Source: Carallia brachiata (lineage: Eukaryota; Streptophyta; Magnoliopsida; Malpighiales; Rhizophoraceae). Taken from it: 64,000 nt of DNA. Shown in pieces: positions 61,086-64,000 of the stretch. Each line of letters starts with the position of its first letter. Positions within the stretch are counted from its first letter, which is position 1. The notes beneath the pieces are model-generated. The model had not been told where the DNA came from, searched no databases, and saw only the letters and a program-made list of their open reading frames with translations. A program made the position numbers and the translations under genes. Location: positions 1,399,427 to 1,463,426 of the forward strand of contig JADCRB010000017.1 of NCBI GenBank assembly GCA_021464245.1, in the 5' to 3' direction.

Positions 61086-64000
61086 GTTTTAAGACATTTT
61101 ATATGCAATAAAGGTATTTTCGTCTCTTCATAGTATTTATAATGGTCCTTTTGTAATAATTTTAAATATTTTTTAATGGAGTGATGACACAGTGTGCTAT
61201 TTGTTACTGACATAAAATATTAGGGTGTGGCTTGTTACATTTAAAAACAAGGGGTACAGTTTGTTATCGCGTCCAATATACAGAGTGCACTATGTAAATA
61301 TTACTAAAATAAATTATATTTTTATTATTAAATTTATCACTGAAATTTAATTTTATACTACTAAAGAATTCAACCTTCAGAGTGCTTTTCAATCAAACCA
61401 TTCGCTTTGTTTTGATTAAAGGTGCCAACACATGTGACCAGTTTTGTATATTGATCGATATGCTAATACAATAAAATTGATAATTTTGATAATAAAATTG
61501 ATAATATCTATAATTAAAAATAACAACTATACATGTAATTATTGTTATGAACAACTATAATCTTTAATTACAAATGTTATCACACTTGTAAAAATTATTA
61601 ATCTTAATACATTCAACACACTAATTAACACAAAATGACGTACAAATGTTTTCTATTTTATTAAAGGAACCCAAATAATGATGTGTGAGAACATTATGTA
61701 CCACCTATATTGTTCACAATTGTCATATTGTAATGTAGTAGTAAAGAGTTCCTTCATTGTCATACGAAAGATCAAAAGTTCATTTATTTCTCAAGATACT
61801 TGGTGATTATGCATAAGTGCACAAAATTTGCTTTTTTATCAGTGCGACGTTTCCTGATAGAAGTGTGTAATACCACCCTTATTTGTCCATTTTGTTGACA
61901 AAAAGAACTTTAAAAAATTATTTGCATATGCTACCTTGAACTTATTGTAGACATAAAATCTATTGTAGACTTAAAACCTTGTCACACTTAGAATGAGTAT
62001 CATAGTATGTTTGTTGACGCAAAGCCAACATTTTCTTCCTTTTTCATGCCTCCCATGTATATTCTCATATTCTCATGTGTAATCCTTTTAGTGTATTTTG
62101 TGTATTAAAGAGTAGGAAGTCTTACATTTGTAAAATATAAAAATATAAAAATCTGATATGATTTATAATATTATTATATTTTTCTATCTATTGACTTAAA
62201 ATTTTAAAAAAATTTAAGATTTTAAGACTTTAATTGATATGATATTAAAATTTAATTTATTTTTTTATCAGTATTTGCTACTAGACAATTTGACCCTTTT
62301 GATATGAATTTAATCTGATCAATTCAGATTCTTTATCCGCGTGGTAAGCATGGGTGCAACATGTATTAAGAGGATATGAAGTTCCACATCTATATATTTA
62401 TCATATATATTAAGCCTTTGACTCGGTGTGCCGAGTGGCATAGTTATCCTTTCTTTTAAACTCATTTTAGAATTTTTTTTTTTTTAATCCCTACAACTAT
62501 AGGATTAAATACATGGGCAAAAATCAAGATTTGTTCCTTCACATTTGGATTTTTTTTTTATTCACGCCTGCAACTTTTTTTTTTTAAATACACCCTCACT
62601 GTTACATTTGTTGGGTAAGATAAACCCAACCAACAACATTTCCACGTCATCACACAATGGGTCATTTGACAGAAGACCTAATTGCAAACTATTTTTTAAC
62701 AATACTGACTTACGTTGAACTTTTTTAAACTTACTAATTTAAATTTTTCAAAATTAAAAATTATTGACAAAACAATACCTATCACCTATTTGGATTGGCC
62801 ATGAGAAAAGAAAATGAAAGAAAATTCTAGAAACCAAGGCAACACCCATTGTTTGGAAGGTATGAGAAAGGAGATGGAAAATAAAAAAAAGAACTGGAAA
62901 CAGATGTGTCACAAAAGCATTAAAATTACATATAAAAAAAGGGGCACATAGAATTAAAATGACTAAAATAACTCCAACCTTAACTCCTTAAGATCAAACC
63001 ATTATTCAATTATTTATAAAAATATTTTTATAATTTTATCCATATATTTTTCTTTCTAACAACTTTCTTTTTTTTTATAATTTTTTTCTCATAATTTTTA
63101 TTTTTTACCAAAAACTCACAATCCACACAAACCATAAGTGACACACAAAGCAGGCGGGTGCGGTCATGCTTTTCAACCGTCCTATCCTCGAAGGAAGACT
63201 TCAGCGTAAATGGTCTTCAATTTCAGAATCTGCACGGTTGCACAATTGCACAAGAAATCACAATTCACCAATATAAGCAGCCAACAATTATAATTGTTTG
63301 TGCAGATAATAAATGAGATCCCTTAATGTATCATGAGATAGATGAGACGAGATGTTGGGGTTTAAATATGATATGATGAGATGTTGGCTCCACTTAAATG
63401 GTTATAGTGGTTTATCCCTAGATGTCCAGTCAATTGCTGTGCCAGGAGAAATCCATCTTATGGAATAATTTTTTAACGGTACGTTTAGTACACAAATTGC
63501 ACAGTACAGTATAAAATAATATAAGTTAATATAGTATAGAATAGACTAGATTATTAATTTATATTATATTTAGATATTATCAAATAATATAAAATAGTTA
63601 TCCTATTTAATATTTAGATGATATGAGATAGAATAGTATAATACATCAAAATTACTTTTTTACTCTTAAAAATAAGTGATTTACATTTACTATTAATATT
63701 AATCTTTTTATTAAAAATAATTAAAATTAAGTAATAAAATTAATATTTATTTTACATATTGTTATACATTATACTGTTTATAATTTTTTAATTTTATATA
63801 AAAATATTTTTTAAAATTAAGTATTAATTTTATTTATATAAATAAATTTTAAAATATCAAAAAAAAGATTAATATATTTTTTTTATTTGTTGAGGAAAAA
63901 TTAAATAAATTTTAAGAGATAAATTTTCAAATTTATATAAAAAAAAGAAAGAATGAGCAAGAGAGAGAGAGAGAGAGAGAGTGAGGAGAGACAAAGGACG
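61086..64000. other. AT-rich intergenic DNA to the window end
   Basis: No gene is seen. A GGTACGTTTAGTACAC-like start near 63477 followed by a short AT-rich repeat (to about 63660) may be a MITE. The last bases hold a (GA)n run (63961-63981), which in plants often lies in a 5' leader, so a + strand gene may begin beyond the edge. Confidence 0.45.
63961..63981. repeat. (GA)n microsatellite
   Basis: Ten GA units near the window end, continuing into purine-rich sequence. Confidence 0.88.

Noticed and set aside
1..64000. CRISPR arrays, bacterial operons or ribosome binding sites
   Set aside because: Gene structure and repeats are those of a plant nuclear genome. The tandem repeats seen have no spacer-repeat pattern.

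Overview
The window is AT-rich nuclear DNA from a flowering plant. The evidence is long multi-exon genes with short exons and AT-rich GT-AG introns, plant-only gene families, and a mixed load of plant transposable elements. I cannot name the species. Three host genes are well supported, and all three look intact apart from 1-2 bp reading-frame breaks. LAYOUT. 1-18.1 kb is gene-poor repeat land. It holds a solo LTR with a 5-bp target duplication (3288-4320) carrying two internal tandem arrays, a CACTA-like terminus (about 4676-4850), related dispersed repeats (7.5-9.7 kb), and a 1.34-kb element with TTA duplications wrapped around a 1-kb pyrimidine tract (10181-11523). It also holds a rearranged, decayed endogenous pararetrovirus relic of the Caulimoviridae (about 12.26-17.04 kb). 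18.3-33.8 kb (+ strand) is a 20-exon gene for a SEN1/MAGATAMA 3-type superfamily 1 helicase of about 821 residues. 34.3-36.6 kb is a 5'-truncated LINE with a poly(A) tail, followed directly by a broken Ty3/gypsy gag piece. 38.5-47.6 kb (+ strand) is a 14-exon gene for a FAM135-type putative serine esterase (DUF3657 plus DUF676), about 774 residues, with one GC-AG intron. 50.1-53.1 kb is a cluster of elements: a small non-autonomous LTR element with a truncated 3' LTR, two MITE-like elements and a tRNA-derived SINE-like unit. 54.8-56.0 kb (- strand) is a single-exon ROH1/BPS1-like gene (DUF793) with two frame breaks. 56.6-64 kb is AT-rich intergenic DNA with another MITE copy and an exon-like coiled-coil gene fragment near 60.7-61.1 kb. 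GENES TOGETHER. The three host genes are unrelated in function: RNA/DNA helicase in the nucleus, putative lipid/ester hydrolase, and exocyst-associated family protein. They do not form a pathway or cluster. The most useful unlisted structures are two miniature LTR retrotransposons (410 and 312 bp) inside introns of the helicase and esterase genes. Each has paired short LTRs, a PBS-like site, a polypurine tract and a perfect 5-bp target duplication. The frame breaks in all three genes fall in or next to short repeats or homopolymers, so base-calling errors should be excluded before any gene is called dead. I saw no convincing CRISPR, rRNA or bona fide tRNA gene.
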